Below the pieces are notes generated by a model. The model searched no databases. It had not been told where the DNA came from and saw nothing but the letters and a program-made list of their open reading frames with translations. A stretch of 64,000 bases of DNA from the NCBI GenBank assembly GCA_035760965.1, contig DASTRY010000035.1:1-64000 (forward strand), in the 5' to 3' direction. Positions 11,256 through 19,623 of this stretch are shown here, in pieces (position 1 is the first letter of the stretch; every line of letters begins with the position of its first letter). The position numbers and the translations under genes are program-made. The DNA is from JADGHX01 sp035760965 (GTDB lineage Bacteria > Pseudomonadota > Gammaproteobacteria > Steroidobacterales > Steroidobacteraceae).

Positions 11256-12818
11256 ATGGCTGACACAGTTCTGCCGCCGGGTTTGAGCGAGAGCCGCGCG
11301 CGGGCCGCGCTGCGTCGGATCGAAGCGATCACCGGCGCGGACTACGTGTTCACGACGGATCTCGATCGACAGACCTACGCGGATAAATTCGCGATCGACG
11401 ACACGCAGCACCTGCCGCTCGGCGCCGTCGCGCCGGCGACTGTCGAAGAGATTCGCGCGATCGTGCGCGTCGCGAGCGAGTACAAGCTGCCGCTCTGGCC
11501 GATCAGCCGCGGCAAGAACCTGGGCTACGGCGGCTCCGCACCGCGCCTCTCCGGCTCGCTGGTGCTCGATCTCTCGCGCATGAAGCGCATCGAAGTGGAC
11601 GAAGAGAACGGCACCGTGCTGCTCGAGCCGGGCGTCGGGTTCTACGATCTGTACGACCACCTGCAGTCGCGCGGCATCAAGCTGTGGCTCTCCGTTCCCG
11701 GCAACAGCTGGGGCTCGGTGGTCGGCAACGCGCTCGATCGCGGGGCGGGCTACACGACATACGGCGAGCACGCCTCGAAGATCTGTGGGATGGAAGTCGT
11801 GCTGCCCGACGGCGATCTCGTCCGCACGGGCATGGGGGCGCTCGCGAATTCGCAGACCTGGCAGCTGTATCGGTATGGATTCGGGCCCTGCTGGGATCAG
11901 CTCTTCTGCCAGTCGAACTTCGGCATCGTGACGAAGATGGGGCTGTGGCTCATGCCCGAGCCCGAATCGGTGATGGGCCTCGATCTGGAATTCGACAAGC
12001 CCGAGGACCTCGGGCCGCTGATCGATACGCTGGGCCCGTTGCGTCGGGAAGGACTGTTGCAGCAGTCGCCAACGATCGGCAATTGGCTGCGCGCGGCTGC
12101 CGTCGTCACGACGCGCGATCAATGGACGAAGGAACCCGGCGCGCTGTCGGACGCCGTGATCGACGCCATCCGCAAGAAGTTCGGCATGGGCTGGTGGGGC
12201 GTGAGCCTGCGCCTCTACGGCCGCGAGGGCGTGAATCGCGAAGCGCTCGCCGTGCTCGAGAAAGCGATGACCGCGCTCGGCCCCTCGAGCCTGAAGCGCA
12301 CATCGTGGCGCCAAGGCGAGCCGCTCGAGCAAACCGGGTGGGTCGGCGTGCCGCTCACCTTCCCGATGCAGAACGCCAACTGGCACGGCGGCCGCGGCGG
12401 CCACATCGGCTTCTCGCCGGTGCTGCCGCAGTCCGGCAAGCTCGCGATGGAGCAGTTCCGCCGGACCTATCAGCGCTACAAGGAATTCGGCATGGATTAT
12501 CAGGCGAGCTTCGCGATCGGCGAGCGTCACATGCTCAACATCAATGCCATTCTGTTCAACAAGGACGACCCGGCGATGATGAAGCGCGTCGATCCCTTCG
12601 TGCGCACGCTGATCGCCGATGCCAAGGCGCACGGCTATGGCGAGTACCGCACGCATCTCGATTACATGGATACGGTTGCCGCGACGTACGACTTCAACAA
12701 TCACGCGCTCCTGCGCCTGAACGAGCGAGTGAAGGACGCGCTCGATCCCGCGGGCATTCTCGCGCCGGGCAAGAGCGGCGTGTGGCCGAGCGCGTACCGG
12801 AAGGAGCGGCGGGCATGA
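11256..12818 (+). CDS. FAD-binding 4-alkylphenol oxidoreductase (PCMH / eugenol hydroxylase flavoprotein)
   Basis: A 520-residue VAO-family flavoprotein. The FAD-binding part shows 'LPLWPISRGKNLGYGG' and 'GNSWGSVVGNALDRGAGYTT'; the substrate and cap part contains 'NANWHGGRGGHIGFSPVLP' and, near residue 415, 'GMDYQASF'. A Tyr at this place is where p-cresol methylhydroxylase links its FAD; I infer a Tyr-linked flavin, which fits electron transfer to the cytochrome encoded next. By family it dehydrogenates and hydrates p-alkylphenols (p-cresol, eugenol, vanillyl-type alcohols) in the periplasm or at its border. No signal peptide is obvious. The ribosome site is a run of G before ATG 11256. The stop overlaps the cytochrome start (ATGA). 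Confidence 0.9.
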   Translation: MADTVLPPGLSESRARAALRRIEAITGADYVFTTDLDRQTYADKFAIDDTQHLPLGAVAPATVEEIRAIVRVASEYKLPLWPISRGKNLGYGGSAPRLSGSLVLDLSRMKRIEVDEENGTVLLEPGVGFYDLYDHLQSRGIKLWLSVPGNSWGSVVGNALDRGAGYTTYGEHASKICGMEVVLPDGDLVRTGMGALANSQTWQLYRYGFGPCWDQLFCQSNFGIVTKMGLWLMPEPESVMGLDLEFDKPEDLGPLIDTLGPLRREGLLQQSPTIGNWLRAAAVVTTRDQWTKEPGALSDAVIDAIRKKFGMGWWGVSLRLYGREGVNREALAVLEKAMTALGPSSLKRTSWRQGEPLEQTGWVGVPLTFPMQNANWHGGRGGHIGFSPVLPQSGKLAMEQFRRTYQRYKEFGMDYQASFAIGERHMLNINAILFNKDDPAMMKRVDPFVRTLIADAKAHGYGEYRTHLDYMDTVAATYDFNNHALLRLNERVKDALDPAGILAPGKSGVWPSAYRKERRA

Positions 12819-13144
12819 GAGTGCTCATCGCCTGTGTCGGGCTGCTCGCTTCGGCAGCGTTCGCAAAAGATGCACCGGCGCCCGCGACGAGCGCGGATGG
12901 CAAAGCGCTGTATCACGAAAAGTGCGCGATGTGCCACGACAAGACGGGCATGGGCACCGGCTTGCTCGCGCGCCGCTCGACAACCCCCGAGCTGCTCCAG
13001 CGCATCGATCTCGACGCCGCGTTCGTCGTGCAAGCCGCGCGAGCCGGCATCGGCAACATGCCCGCAATTCCCCGCGGCGAAGTGAGCGATCGGCAGCTTC
13101 AGGCCATCGCGGAGTACCTCGCGCAGCCGGAGAAGCGGCGATGA
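12815..13144 (+). CDS. c-type cytochrome, electron acceptor subunit of the flavocytochrome
   Basis: A 109-residue secreted monohaem cytochrome. It has a signal peptide 'MRVLIACVGLLASAAFA', one haem site 'CAMCH' near residue 38, and a likely axial Met in 'GIGNMPAIPRGEVSD', followed by the usual 'LQAIAEYLAQ' helix. It starts inside the stop of the flavoprotein gene (ATGA overlap), the arrangement of PCMH-type flavocytochromes, where the cytochrome docks on the flavin subunit and passes electrons to the respiratory chain or azurin. Its stop overlaps the next start in the same way. Confidence 0.9.
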   Translation: MRVLIACVGLLASAAFAKDAPAPATSADGKALYHEKCAMCHDKTGMGTGLLARRSTTPELLQRIDLDAAFVVQAARAGIGNMPAIPRGEVSDRQLQAIAEYLAQPEKRR

Positions 13145-13542
13145 GCACGCGGCGCGAGTTCATGATCGGGACGGTCGCGGCAGGCGGGGCCATCGCGCTC
13201 GCTCCTGCGGCGCTCGCCGCGACCGAGCCGCTCTTCCTTGCGGATGACGAGCTGGCTCACGCGTCACGCCTCGCGGCGGACGCCGCAAGTCGGGGATGGC
13301 GGATTGTTCGGATTACGGGAGATCGCGTGCGCTTCGCGCGTGAGGTCTTCGGCCCCGGCGCACCGGACGTCGTTGCCGGCGCCACGCGCTACGCGGACTT
13401 CATCGTGCTCGCGGGCTGCGCGAGCGAGGCCGGGTATCGTCTCACCGGCAGCCGTGCGGAAGGGGGCCTCGTGAGGTGGAAAGTCGTCAGGCTGCGCCCG
13501 CCGGTTGGTGCGGATGATCCGCGACGCCGCGCCCCGATCTAG
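13141..13542 (+). CDS. Tat-exported protein of unknown function in the alkylphenol operon
   Basis: A 133-residue protein beginning 'MSTRREFMIGTVAAGG', a twin-arginine (RRxFM) signal with an alanine-rich cleavage region. The mature part (about 105 residues) is a small alpha/beta protein with 'RGWRIVRITGDRVRFAREVF' and 'YADFIVLAGCASEAGYR', and has no motif I recognise. Its ATG overlaps the cytochrome stop (ATGA), so it is translationally coupled to the flavocytochrome genes. It is probably an accessory or maturation factor for that enzyme, exported folded. Its stop codon overlaps that of the convergent rarD-like gene. Confidence 0.72.
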   Translation: MSTRREFMIGTVAAGGAIALAPAALAATEPLFLADDELAHASRLAADAASRGWRIVRITGDRVRFAREVFGPGAPDVVAGATRYADFIVLAGCASEAGYRLTGSRAEGGLVRWKVVRLRPPVGADDPRRRAPI

Positions 13543-14504
13543 CTGATCTCGAGCGCCGGCTTGCGCGCGCGGGCCTGCCAGAGCCCATGGCCCGAGTAGA
13601 TGAGCAGCGCGATCCAGATGAGCACGAAACCGACGGCGCGCGCCGAATCGAACGCCTCCCCGAAGATGACCAGTCCGCACACGAGCTGCAGACTCGGCGC
13701 GATGAACTGGATGACTCCCATCGTCGAGTAGGGAATCTGCCGCGCGCCGAAGGCGAACAGGAACAGCGGCACCGCGGTGATCACGCCGCTGCCGACGAGC
13801 AAGGCGTCGACGCCGATCGAAGAGTTGCCCAGCGCGCCGACGCCGTGCGCGTGACACCAGATGAGATAGCCGACTGCGAAGGGCGCGAGCAGGATGGTTT
13901 CGACCGCGAGACCCGGCAGCGCGTCGATGCTCACGGTCTTGCGAATCAGGCCGTACACGCCAAACGAGACGCCGACGGTGAAAGCCGCCCAGGGAACATG
14001 GCCGCCCACGACGATCAGATACAAGACGCCCGCGCTCGCGACGGCCACGGCGGTCCATTGCGCGCCGTTCAGCCGTTCCTTCAGCACGACGATGCCGAGC
14101 AGCACGTTCAGGAGCGGTCCGACGTAATAGCCGAGGCTCACATCGAGCACATGGTCGGTGTTCACCGCCCAGGCGAAGGCGAGCCAGTTGATGCTGATCA
14201 ATAGCGCGCTCGCGGCGAGGCGCACGAGCACGCCGTCGCGCGCGATGGCGGCGCGCAGACTGCCCAGCTCTCCGCGAAGCGCCATCCACGCCAGCACGAA
14301 CACGCAGGACCACGCGATTCGGTGCGCCGTGATCTGCATGGCCGAGATGTGCGTGAGGCCTTTCAGATAGATCGGGAACAAGCCCCACATGCCGAATGCG
14401 CCAAGCGCGGCCGCAAGCCCTCGGGCCGGCAGCGCGGAGCGTGACTGGGACGACGACGAAGCCGCGCGGGATGCCGCGACGGCAGCAGAGGAGTGATCGG
14501 ACAT
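13539..14504 (-). CDS. rarD: RarD-type EamA/DMT-superfamily permease
   Basis: A 321-residue inner-membrane protein with about ten hydrophobic helices. The RarD hallmarks are 'GMWGLFPIYLKGL', 'HRIAWSCVF', 'NWLAFAWAVNTDHVLDVSLG', 'YYVGPLLNVLLG' and 'YSTMGVIQFIAPSLQ'. The first 30 residues are a Ser/Ala-rich cytoplasmic extension not needed for the fold. Members are drug/metabolite transporters, historically linked to chloramphenicol sensitivity; the substrate is unknown. Its stop codon overlaps the stop of the plus-strand Tat protein gene by two bases. Confidence 0.9.
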   Translation of the reverse strand: MSDHSSAAVAASRAASSSSQSRSALPARGLAAALGAFGMWGLFPIYLKGLTHISAMQITAHRIAWSCVFVLAWMALRGELGSLRAAIARDGVLVRLAASALLISINWLAFAWAVNTDHVLDVSLGYYVGPLLNVLLGIVVLKERLNGAQWTAVAVASAGVLYLIVVGGHVPWAAFTVGVSFGVYGLIRKTVSIDALPGLAVETILLAPFAVGYLIWCHAHGVGALGNSSIGVDALLVGSGVITAVPLFLFAFGARQIPYSTMGVIQFIAPSLQLVCGLVIFGEAFDSARAVGFVLIWIALLIYSGHGLWQARARKPALEIS

Positions 14505-14604
14505 GGTACGGCGCTACTCTGCGGGCCACGCTCTGAAATTGCTTCTCCCGTTAGATAGACGGCCTCGTCCGGCCATCAGGTCGAGCTCGGGCATGCGTCC
14601 GCAG

Positions 14605-14660
14605 TGTCCGTCCCGGACACGGGATCGGACGTCCGCGGACGTCCCGGACCTGGGACGCGA
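14605..14660. promoter_or_regulatory. Cluster of perfect palindromes, possible enhancer (UAS) for a sigma-54 activator
   Basis: Three inverted repeats built on the same GTCC/GGAC words lie side by side: gtgtcc-gtccc-ggacac (14605-14621), the 18-bp perfect palindrome ggacgtccgcggacgtcc (14627-14644), and cgtccc-ggacct-gggacg (about 14639-14656). They sit about 130-170 bp upstream of a -24/-12 promoter candidate, the distance typical of enhancer-binding-protein sites. No other gene is oriented away from this region except rarD on the opposite strand, whose start is at 14504. The activator identity is unknown. Confidence 0.5.
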
Positions 14661-14774
14661 CGTCGCGCCAGTCTGCGAGAGCGGCTTGCGCGCGCTGCGC
14701 GGCGCCGAAAACTTTCAATGCCGAATCAGCCGGTTAACTCGTGCCGGGTCCGCGTGGCACGCGGTCGGTCGCGA

Positions 14775-14793
14775 TTGGCATGCGCGGTGCTTT
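14775..14793 (+). promoter_or_regulatory. Sigma-54 (-24/-12) promoter candidate
   Basis: The sequence ttggcatgcgcggtgcttt has the invariant GG (14777-14778) and GC (14789-14790) exactly 12 bases apart. It differs from the consensus TTGGCACG-N4-TTGC(A/T) at only two places. The predicted start of transcription is near 14802, about 64 bases ahead of the small ORF at 14866. The palindrome cluster 130-170 bp upstream would serve as the enhancer. The rest of the 14505-14865 interval shows no gene. Confidence 0.5.
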
Positions 14794-14865
14794 AAGCCTT
14801 CTGCGGGCTCGCAAGCATCCAAGGGCTCGTCAGGTGCAAGTCGTCATACATCAGGAGAAATCGTC

Positions 14866-14952
14866 ATGCGTAACGCCGTTCACTCTTTCATGCTCGTCGC
14901 GGTCGGTCTGTTCCAGGTCGTGATCGTCGCCACGATGTTCCTTGGTCATTGA
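14866..14952 (+). CDS. Tiny single-helix membrane protein (28 residues)
   Basis: An ATG preceded at eight bases by a strong AGGAG site opens a 28-codon frame. The peptide is short, polar at the start ('MRNAVHSFM') and then one hydrophobic helix ('LVAVGLFQVVIVATMFLGH'). This is the only frame with a ribosome site behind the sigma-54-like promoter, which argues that it is translated. I do not recognise a family. It could be a small inner-membrane regulator or stress peptide, or a leader for the DUF2934 gene 275 bp downstream. Between them the sequence shows only weak frames without ribosome sites. Confidence 0.5.
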   Translation: MRNAVHSFMLVAVGLFQVVIVATMFLGH

Positions 14953-15227
14953 GCCGTGAAGGTCCATGCGCAGATTGCTTGCGATTGCGGACAGGCGCTC
15001 GCGTCTCTCTTCTTGCAGGCGAGTCGTGTCGAGGCGCTCGATGCGCTCGCCGGAAGAGAGGCGCCGCGAGATCTGCGCTTTTCGTGAAGTGATTCGGGAA
15101 TGATCTGCAACCTCGAGATGCCGATTGCGCTCACGGGCAGTTTCGACGAACCCCCGCGCGCTCGCGAATCGGGAACGCTAGATGCTACGACGCGCCCGAT
15201 ATGGAAGAGGGGAGCAGGGGAGCACAG

Positions 15228-15509
15228 ATGGCATCCCGACGCACTGCTGTTCGCGAGCACGAAGATTCACCGCCCGCTTCGCCTGCGCCAGTTGCCACCG
15301 CAACTTCCGATTCGCCGCTGACACCGCTGCCGTCTCCGCGGGCGTATCCGGCGAGTCACACGATCCCGGCTTGCCTTCGTGAGGACATGATCCAGCAGGC
15401 AGCCTACTACCTCGCAGAACAGCGCGGGTTCGCGCCGGGCCACGAGCTCGAGGACTGGCTCGCCGCCGAGCGCCAAGTCGACGCGCTCCTGCGCGTGCGC
15501 TACCGCTAA
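15228..15509 (+). CDS. DUF2934 domain protein
   Basis: A 93-residue protein whose last 40 residues match the DUF2934 pattern: 'MIQQAAYYLAEQRGFAPG' followed by 'HELEDWLAAERQVD'. The first half is a Pro/Ser/Thr-rich disordered stretch. I chose ATG 15228 because the purine-rich 'gggagcaggggagcac' lies just ahead; an upstream in-frame ATG at 15201 would add nine residues. The function of the domain is unknown. It stands alone and its position downstream of the 28-residue ORF may mean a shared transcript. Confidence 0.75.
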   Translation: MASRRTAVREHEDSPPASPAPVATATSDSPLTPLPSPRAYPASHTIPACLREDMIQQAAYYLAEQRGFAPGHELEDWLAAERQVDALLRVRYR

Positions 15510-15600
15510 CCGAATGCGCTCGCCGCGGGACGCTGCCGCGGAGAGCCGAAGGCAGAAAAGGCGACGCTGACGTCGGCGCTTTGCGCCGGAGGTGAACGCC

Positions 15601-16833
15601 ATGAAGCATCGAGCCCGCGAGCGGCGCGTGCGCTGCATGCTCGCCTTCGCCTCCACTTTGACCCTGATGCTCGTCGCTTGCGGCGGAGTCGACGAGAGCG
15701 ACACGCCTCTTTTCGCTGCGAGCAGTAGCGGCAGTTTCACGGCGCGCGGCGAGATCACCGCCTTCGGCAGCATCGTCGTGAACGGCCTCGAGATCTCCAC
15801 GAGCGGCGCAACGATTCGCGTCGACGGCGCGGATGGCGCCGAATCCGATCTGCAGCTCGGTCAGGTGGTCGAAGTGCGGGGCACGCTGGACAACGACGGT
15901 GCGAACGCCACGGCGCGCAGTGTGACGTTCGATGCCGATGTCGCCGGGCCCATCGACACGATGGACCCCGTTGGGAAGGCCCTCGTCGTGCTGGGTCAGC
16001 CCATCCGGATCACGAGCACCACGGTCATCGGGCGCGGCGACGTTCCAGTCGATCTCATCGATCTCGCGCCGGGAATCTTCGTGGTCGTGAGCGGCTTCGT
16101 CGACTCGAAGGGCGCGATCGTCGCGACGCGCATCGAGCGGCGGTTCACGCCGAGCCAGCTCGTCGTTTCAGGCGCGATCGACGCTTTCGATCCGATCGGC
16201 ATGCGCTTCTCGATCAACGCACTGACGGTGGATTTCGCGAGCGCTGCGATCACCGGAACGTTGGACAACGGTGTCTGCATATCGGCGCAAGGGTCGGCCT
16301 CGACGAGTGGGAGCTTGCTTGCCACGCGTGTCGACGCGAAGCCCTGTGGCGTCTCGGCGGCGTCCAAGGATCGCGGGATCATCGCAGGCCTCGTCAACCG
16401 TTTCGTCTCGGCGACCGACTTCGAGGTCGATCGTCAGCGCGTCACGACCAACGCGGCGACTGTATTCACCGCGGGCGGAGCGAGCGCCGCTCCGAGCGAT
16501 CTTGGCCTCGATGCGAGAGTCCGCGTGGATGGCATATTCGACAGCTCCGGCAGACTGCAGGCGAGCAAGGTCGACATCGTCCCCGCGAGCTCGTCGGGCA
16601 TGACGGGAACGGTGGATTCGCTGAATGCGCGGGACGGCACGCTCACGATCCTCGGCAGCACCGTGGTGGTGAACGCATCGACGCGACTAGAGGATGCTTC
16701 CCGCGCACCGGTGTCGCGGATGCGCTTCGGCGATTTGCGGACCGGCGATCTCCTCGAAGTTCGCGGCTATCGGGGCGCGAGCGCGACGTCTTTGATCGCT
16801 ATGCGAATCACGCGGCGTGACGTCGATCGCTGA
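15601..16833 (+). CDS. DUF5666-domain lipoprotein
   Basis: A 410-residue protein with a lipoprotein signal ('LTLMLVACGG', Cys about residue 23). It has five or so OB-like repeats of roughly 65-75 residues. Each has the pattern 'G-x-I-x-x-F/-x-S-I-x-V-N-G' then 'L-x-x-G-x-x-V-x-V-x-G', for example 'GEITAFGSIVVNG' and 'LQLGQVVEVRGTL', typical of DUF5666. It should be anchored in the cell envelope facing the periplasm; ligand and role are unknown. The start at 15601 follows GGAGGT at seven bases. Confidence 0.85.
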   Translation: MKHRARERRVRCMLAFASTLTLMLVACGGVDESDTPLFAASSSGSFTARGEITAFGSIVVNGLEISTSGATIRVDGADGAESDLQLGQVVEVRGTLDNDGANATARSVTFDADVAGPIDTMDPVGKALVVLGQPIRITSTTVIGRGDVPVDLIDLAPGIFVVVSGFVDSKGAIVATRIERRFTPSQLVVSGAIDAFDPIGMRFSINALTVDFASAAITGTLDNGVCISAQGSASTSGSLLATRVDAKPCGVSAASKDRGIIAGLVNRFVSATDFEVDRQRVTTNAATVFTAGGASAAPSDLGLDARVRVDGIFDSSGRLQASKVDIVPASSSGMTGTVDSLNARDGTLTILGSTVVVNASTRLEDASRAPVSRMRFGDLRTGDLLEVRGYRGASATSLIAMRITRRDVDR

Positions 16834-16881
16834 ACGCTCGCTTCGAGCACGCGCTCGTTCGCTGTTGGGCGCGAAGCGTGG

Positions 16882-17526
16882 TTACGCGACTGCGCGATGC
16901 CGGACTACGCCGTGATTGTTGAGATGCAGGCGGGCGAACTGCGCGTAGCTATCCTGCAGATCGATGGCGACGTTGCCGCGCGAGTAGCTCGTGCCGGAGC
17001 CGATCTCGGCGAGCTCGTATTCGAAGCCATGCGGCAAATCGATGCGTGCGCGGTGCTCCGCGCCGGTCACGGGATTGCGAATCGGCTGCCCTTCGACCTG
17101 CAGGACGTTTTCCACGCGGACCTTGCCGCGCCTGGCATCGACGTCGATCTCGATCTCGATGGGCGCGAAGATCGGGTCGTACACCTTGTCCATGGTCGTC
17201 GCGAACACGGCGAACACCGTCGCGAACGGATCCGTGTCCTGCCCGGAGAAGATCTTGAGCACCCCCTCGCGTTGCGCCTCGGTCGCACCGACGTCGATGA
17301 ACACCTGACCCTTGCCCTTGCCCTGGTGAATGGGCCCGGGCCACGAGAAGGCGATGGCGACTTTCACGCCATCCAGCGACGTCGCGCCGTAGTGGCCGCG
17401 GTCGATGACGAAGCCGCCGACCGCCTCGCAATAGCCGTGCGTCGGCAGCGCGTTGAACTGGCACGGGCAACCATAGGAGCAGTTGCAGTTGACCATCTCG
17501 CGCGCCTGAATTTCCCACGGGGTCAT
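16882..17526 (-). CDS. DUF1326 domain protein
   Basis: A 214-residue protein that opens with the DUF1326 signature 'VNCNCSYGCPCQFNALPTHG', a Cys-rich cluster (five Cys) suggestive of metal binding. It then has a lipid-binding-like beta-rich core ('GVKVAIAFSWPGPIHQGKGK', 'FIDVGATEAQREGVLKIFSG'). The start at 17526 has an AGGAGG site. Family function is not established. It is convergent with the DUF5666 gene across 48 bp. Confidence 0.85.
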   Translation of the reverse strand: MTPWEIQAREMVNCNCSYGCPCQFNALPTHGYCEAVGGFVIDRGHYGATSLDGVKVAIAFSWPGPIHQGKGKGQVFIDVGATEAQREGVLKIFSGQDTDPFATVFAVFATTMDKVYDPIFAPIEIEIDVDARRGKVRVENVLQVEGQPIRNPVTGAEHRARIDLPHGFEYELAEIGSGTSYSRGNVAIDLQDSYAQFARLHLNNHGVVRHRAVA

Positions 17527-17784
17527 GGAGCCTCCTCGACTACGCAGCCGTGTTCGGGTCGGTCGGCGGCTCAAAGTACGAGCGTTTTGGGCTGGCGGCA
17601 AGAGGCGTGGATGCAGGGCTCTCTGCCTAGGGTGCCGCCATGGATACCGCTGTACCGACCGTGGGTGCCGGTCGGGCGGTGCAGTGCGCGCTTCGATGCA
17701 GTGATCCCCGCGATATGAGCGGGCGCGTTCATGTGTCGCACTCGCGCGATCGAACGGGCAACATACCCGCCGAGGAGGTATCTC

Positions 17785-18249
17785 ATGCAGCCTGTGATCG
17801 ACGACATGGTGACGCGGTATGAAACCGGGAAGCTCTCCCGCCGCGAGCTGATTCGAGGACTGACCCTGCTCGCCGCGGCGGGCCCGGCACTGGCCGCGGG
17901 GTCATCGCAGACGCCGCCGCTGCAGGCCGCGGGGATCGACCACATCTGTGTGCGCGTGAAAGACCTCGAGCGCGCCGCGCAGTTCTATGGCTCGCTGTTC
18001 GGCGTCGTGCCGCTCGGTGAAGACAAGGAGCATCGCATTCTGCGGCTCGGCGTCGGCAAGCACGTGATGGTGTCGCTGCGTCAGGACGAGCCGTACGGAA
18101 GCATCGATCACTTCTGCATCAAGGTCGACGGCTTCAAGAAGGATGAAGCGACGCGCGTGCTTCAGGAGCGCGGCCTCACGACGCATGAGGATTGGGAGTA
18201 CGGGTTCTACGTGCGCGATCCCGACAACGCCGTCGTGCAGATGCTCTGA
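17785..18249 (+). CDS. VOC-family (glyoxalase-like) protein with Tat-like leader
   Basis: A 154-residue protein. The leader 'RYETGKLSRRELIRGL' with 'LAAAGPALA' resembles a twin-arginine signal. The remaining 115 residues form one vicinal-oxygen-chelate module: 'GIDHICVRVKDLERAAQFYG', 'HRILRLGVGKHVMVSL', 'SIDHFCIKVDGF' and 'YGFYVRDPDNAVVQML'. Two His and one Asp/Glu position of the metal site are present in the usual strands. A GAGGAGGT ribosome site precedes ATG 17785. The reaction is unknown; the fold covers dioxygenases, lyases and resistance proteins. Confidence 0.85.
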   Translation: MQPVIDDMVTRYETGKLSRRELIRGLTLLAAAGPALAAGSSQTPPLQAAGIDHICVRVKDLERAAQFYGSLFGVVPLGEDKEHRILRLGVGKHVMVSLRQDEPYGSIDHFCIKVDGFKKDEATRVLQERGLTTHEDWEYGFYVRDPDNAVVQML

Positions 18250-18400
18250 CGACGAGCGTTGCGGCTCGGCGGACTCACGGGTTCCTCCGCGTGGGCAGAC
18301 AGCGCCCGCGTCCGAGACGGTGCAGCTCTCGGCGCGTGAGGATTCGCATCACCGGCGCGGCCAGTAGGGCACCAGCTCGGTGGGCGTGCGCTGTCAGCGG

Positions 18401-18505
18401 TGGCGCAGCGGTCGGGCGATCCGGTCACGCTGGCGCAACGGTCGCGCGGACGACCCGATCACGGTGGCGCAGCGATTTCGCGGACGCCCCGATCGCGCGG
18501 ACGCC
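18401..18505. repeat. Degenerate GC-rich tandem repeat, period about 30-34 bp
   Basis: The word tggcgca(g/a)cg begins near 18401, 18431 and 18465, each followed by a variant of gtcgcgcggacgacccgatcac. The copies decay into shorter cgcggacgccccgatcg units up to the 3' end of the GGDEF gene. The repeat fills the space between two convergent genes (18250-18524), so it is unlikely to be coding. It could act as a transcription boundary or simply be a minisatellite. Confidence 0.65.
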
Positions 18506-18524
18506 CGATCGCGGGGCGCATCGG

Positions 18525-19451
18525 TCAAGCGGGCGACGCGGTCTCCGCGGCGCGTTCGCGCGGGAAGGGGTCCGCGCGTCTCGCCTGATTCGCGGTCGGC
18601 TCGGGGTGCTCGACGAGTGTCGCCACGTCCTCGTTTCGATCCGCCATGGCCACGCTAATGGACACGGTCACGCGCCCGGTCGGGACCCCGGCGGCGTCCG
18701 GCACGCCGCACCGAACGGTCGCGTCGCGCAGCTGCTCGCCGACCACCCATGCTCCTGCGATCGTCGTGTCGGTCAGCAGCACGACGAACTCGCCGGCTCC
18801 GAGGTGGGCGGCGATATCACGTCCCTTGATGCTCTCGCGGATGAGCGTACCGATGCCTGACAACACGCGATCGCGGAGCGCAGCGTCATCGGGCTGCGCG
18901 CCGCTCTCGACGCGCTCGACATCGACGAACAGCAGGGCGCAGGACGCGAGTGACCCGCCCGTCCGCTGCAGATCCTGCACGGCGCGCTCGAACCCGTGTC
19001 GGTTCGCGAGCCCGGTCAGAGGATCGGTCAGCGCGTCCTGCGGCTCGCGCGTGAAGCTCGCGCGCAACCTCTGTACCTCGCGCATGCTGTTTTCCATGCG
19101 CTCGATGAGCTCGCCGGTGAGCACGCGCACGTTCTGCGTGTCGCCGATCAGGCTGGAAACGGCCGCGCGAAAAGCATGCTGCTCGAGCGGAGCCTCGAGC
19201 TCGCGCCTGCGCTGGGCGAGCGTGGCCTCGAGGTGAGCGAGGTCTGCACCAGCGCGGCGCACGCCGCGCAGCGTCTCGTGCAGTACCGAAGTCAGGACAT
19301 CCGCGAGCTGCTGCTCCGGGGTCGATTCAGCGGGGGCGATCTTCAACGTGTCGACTCCTTGTCGTGCGCATCCGTGCGCGAAGGTGTCATTCACATCCGG
19401 CCGCTTGTTCTTCTGTTCTCTGCTGCCGGTTTCGCCAAACAAGCTTCTCAT
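18525..19451 (-). CDS. GGDEF-domain protein with degenerate active site
   Basis: A 308-residue cytoplasmic protein. Residues 1-140 are mainly helical and heptad-rich with no sensor domain I recognise. The GGDEF domain begins 'DPLTGLANRHGFERAV' (about residue 165). At the active site the motif reads 'HLGAGEFVVLL', so GG(D/E)EF has become GAGEF, losing the catalytic acidic residue. The upstream inhibitory RxxD site reads KGRD, and the usual N-D metal and substrate pair after the second strand is missing. It therefore probably makes no c-di-GMP and may be a regulator or receptor. The start at ATG 19451 is the first plausible one; its ribosome site is weak. Confidence 0.85.
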   Translation of the reverse strand: MRSLFGETGSREQKNKRPDVNDTFAHGCARQGVDTLKIAPAESTPEQQLADVLTSVLHETLRGVRRAGADLAHLEATLAQRRRELEAPLEQHAFRAAVSSLIGDTQNVRVLTGELIERMENSMREVQRLRASFTREPQDALTDPLTGLANRHGFERAVQDLQRTGGSLASCALLFVDVERVESGAQPDDAALRDRVLSGIGTLIRESIKGRDIAAHLGAGEFVVLLTDTTIAGAWVVGEQLRDATVRCGVPDAAGVPTGRVTVSISVAMADRNEDVATLVEHPEPTANQARRADPFPRERAAETASPA

Positions 19452-19623
19452 AAGTAGCAAGCTATCCAAGTAGGTCCAAGTACGTACGCCATGCGTGCCA
19501 CCCGAAAATGTGAGCTCGGACACGGTGCGCTGCAGCTGGTCATTCGCCCAGGATGCGAGCAGCTTTCGGGCCAGCGAATCGCGGCAGCGGCGTGGTGCGA
19601 CTCGAATCGCTCCAAAATGAGTC

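Noticed and set aside
14955..15087. GTG-started 43-codon frame after the tiny sigma-54-linked ORF
   Set aside because: No ribosome site ahead of it and no recognisable features; possible but unsupported.
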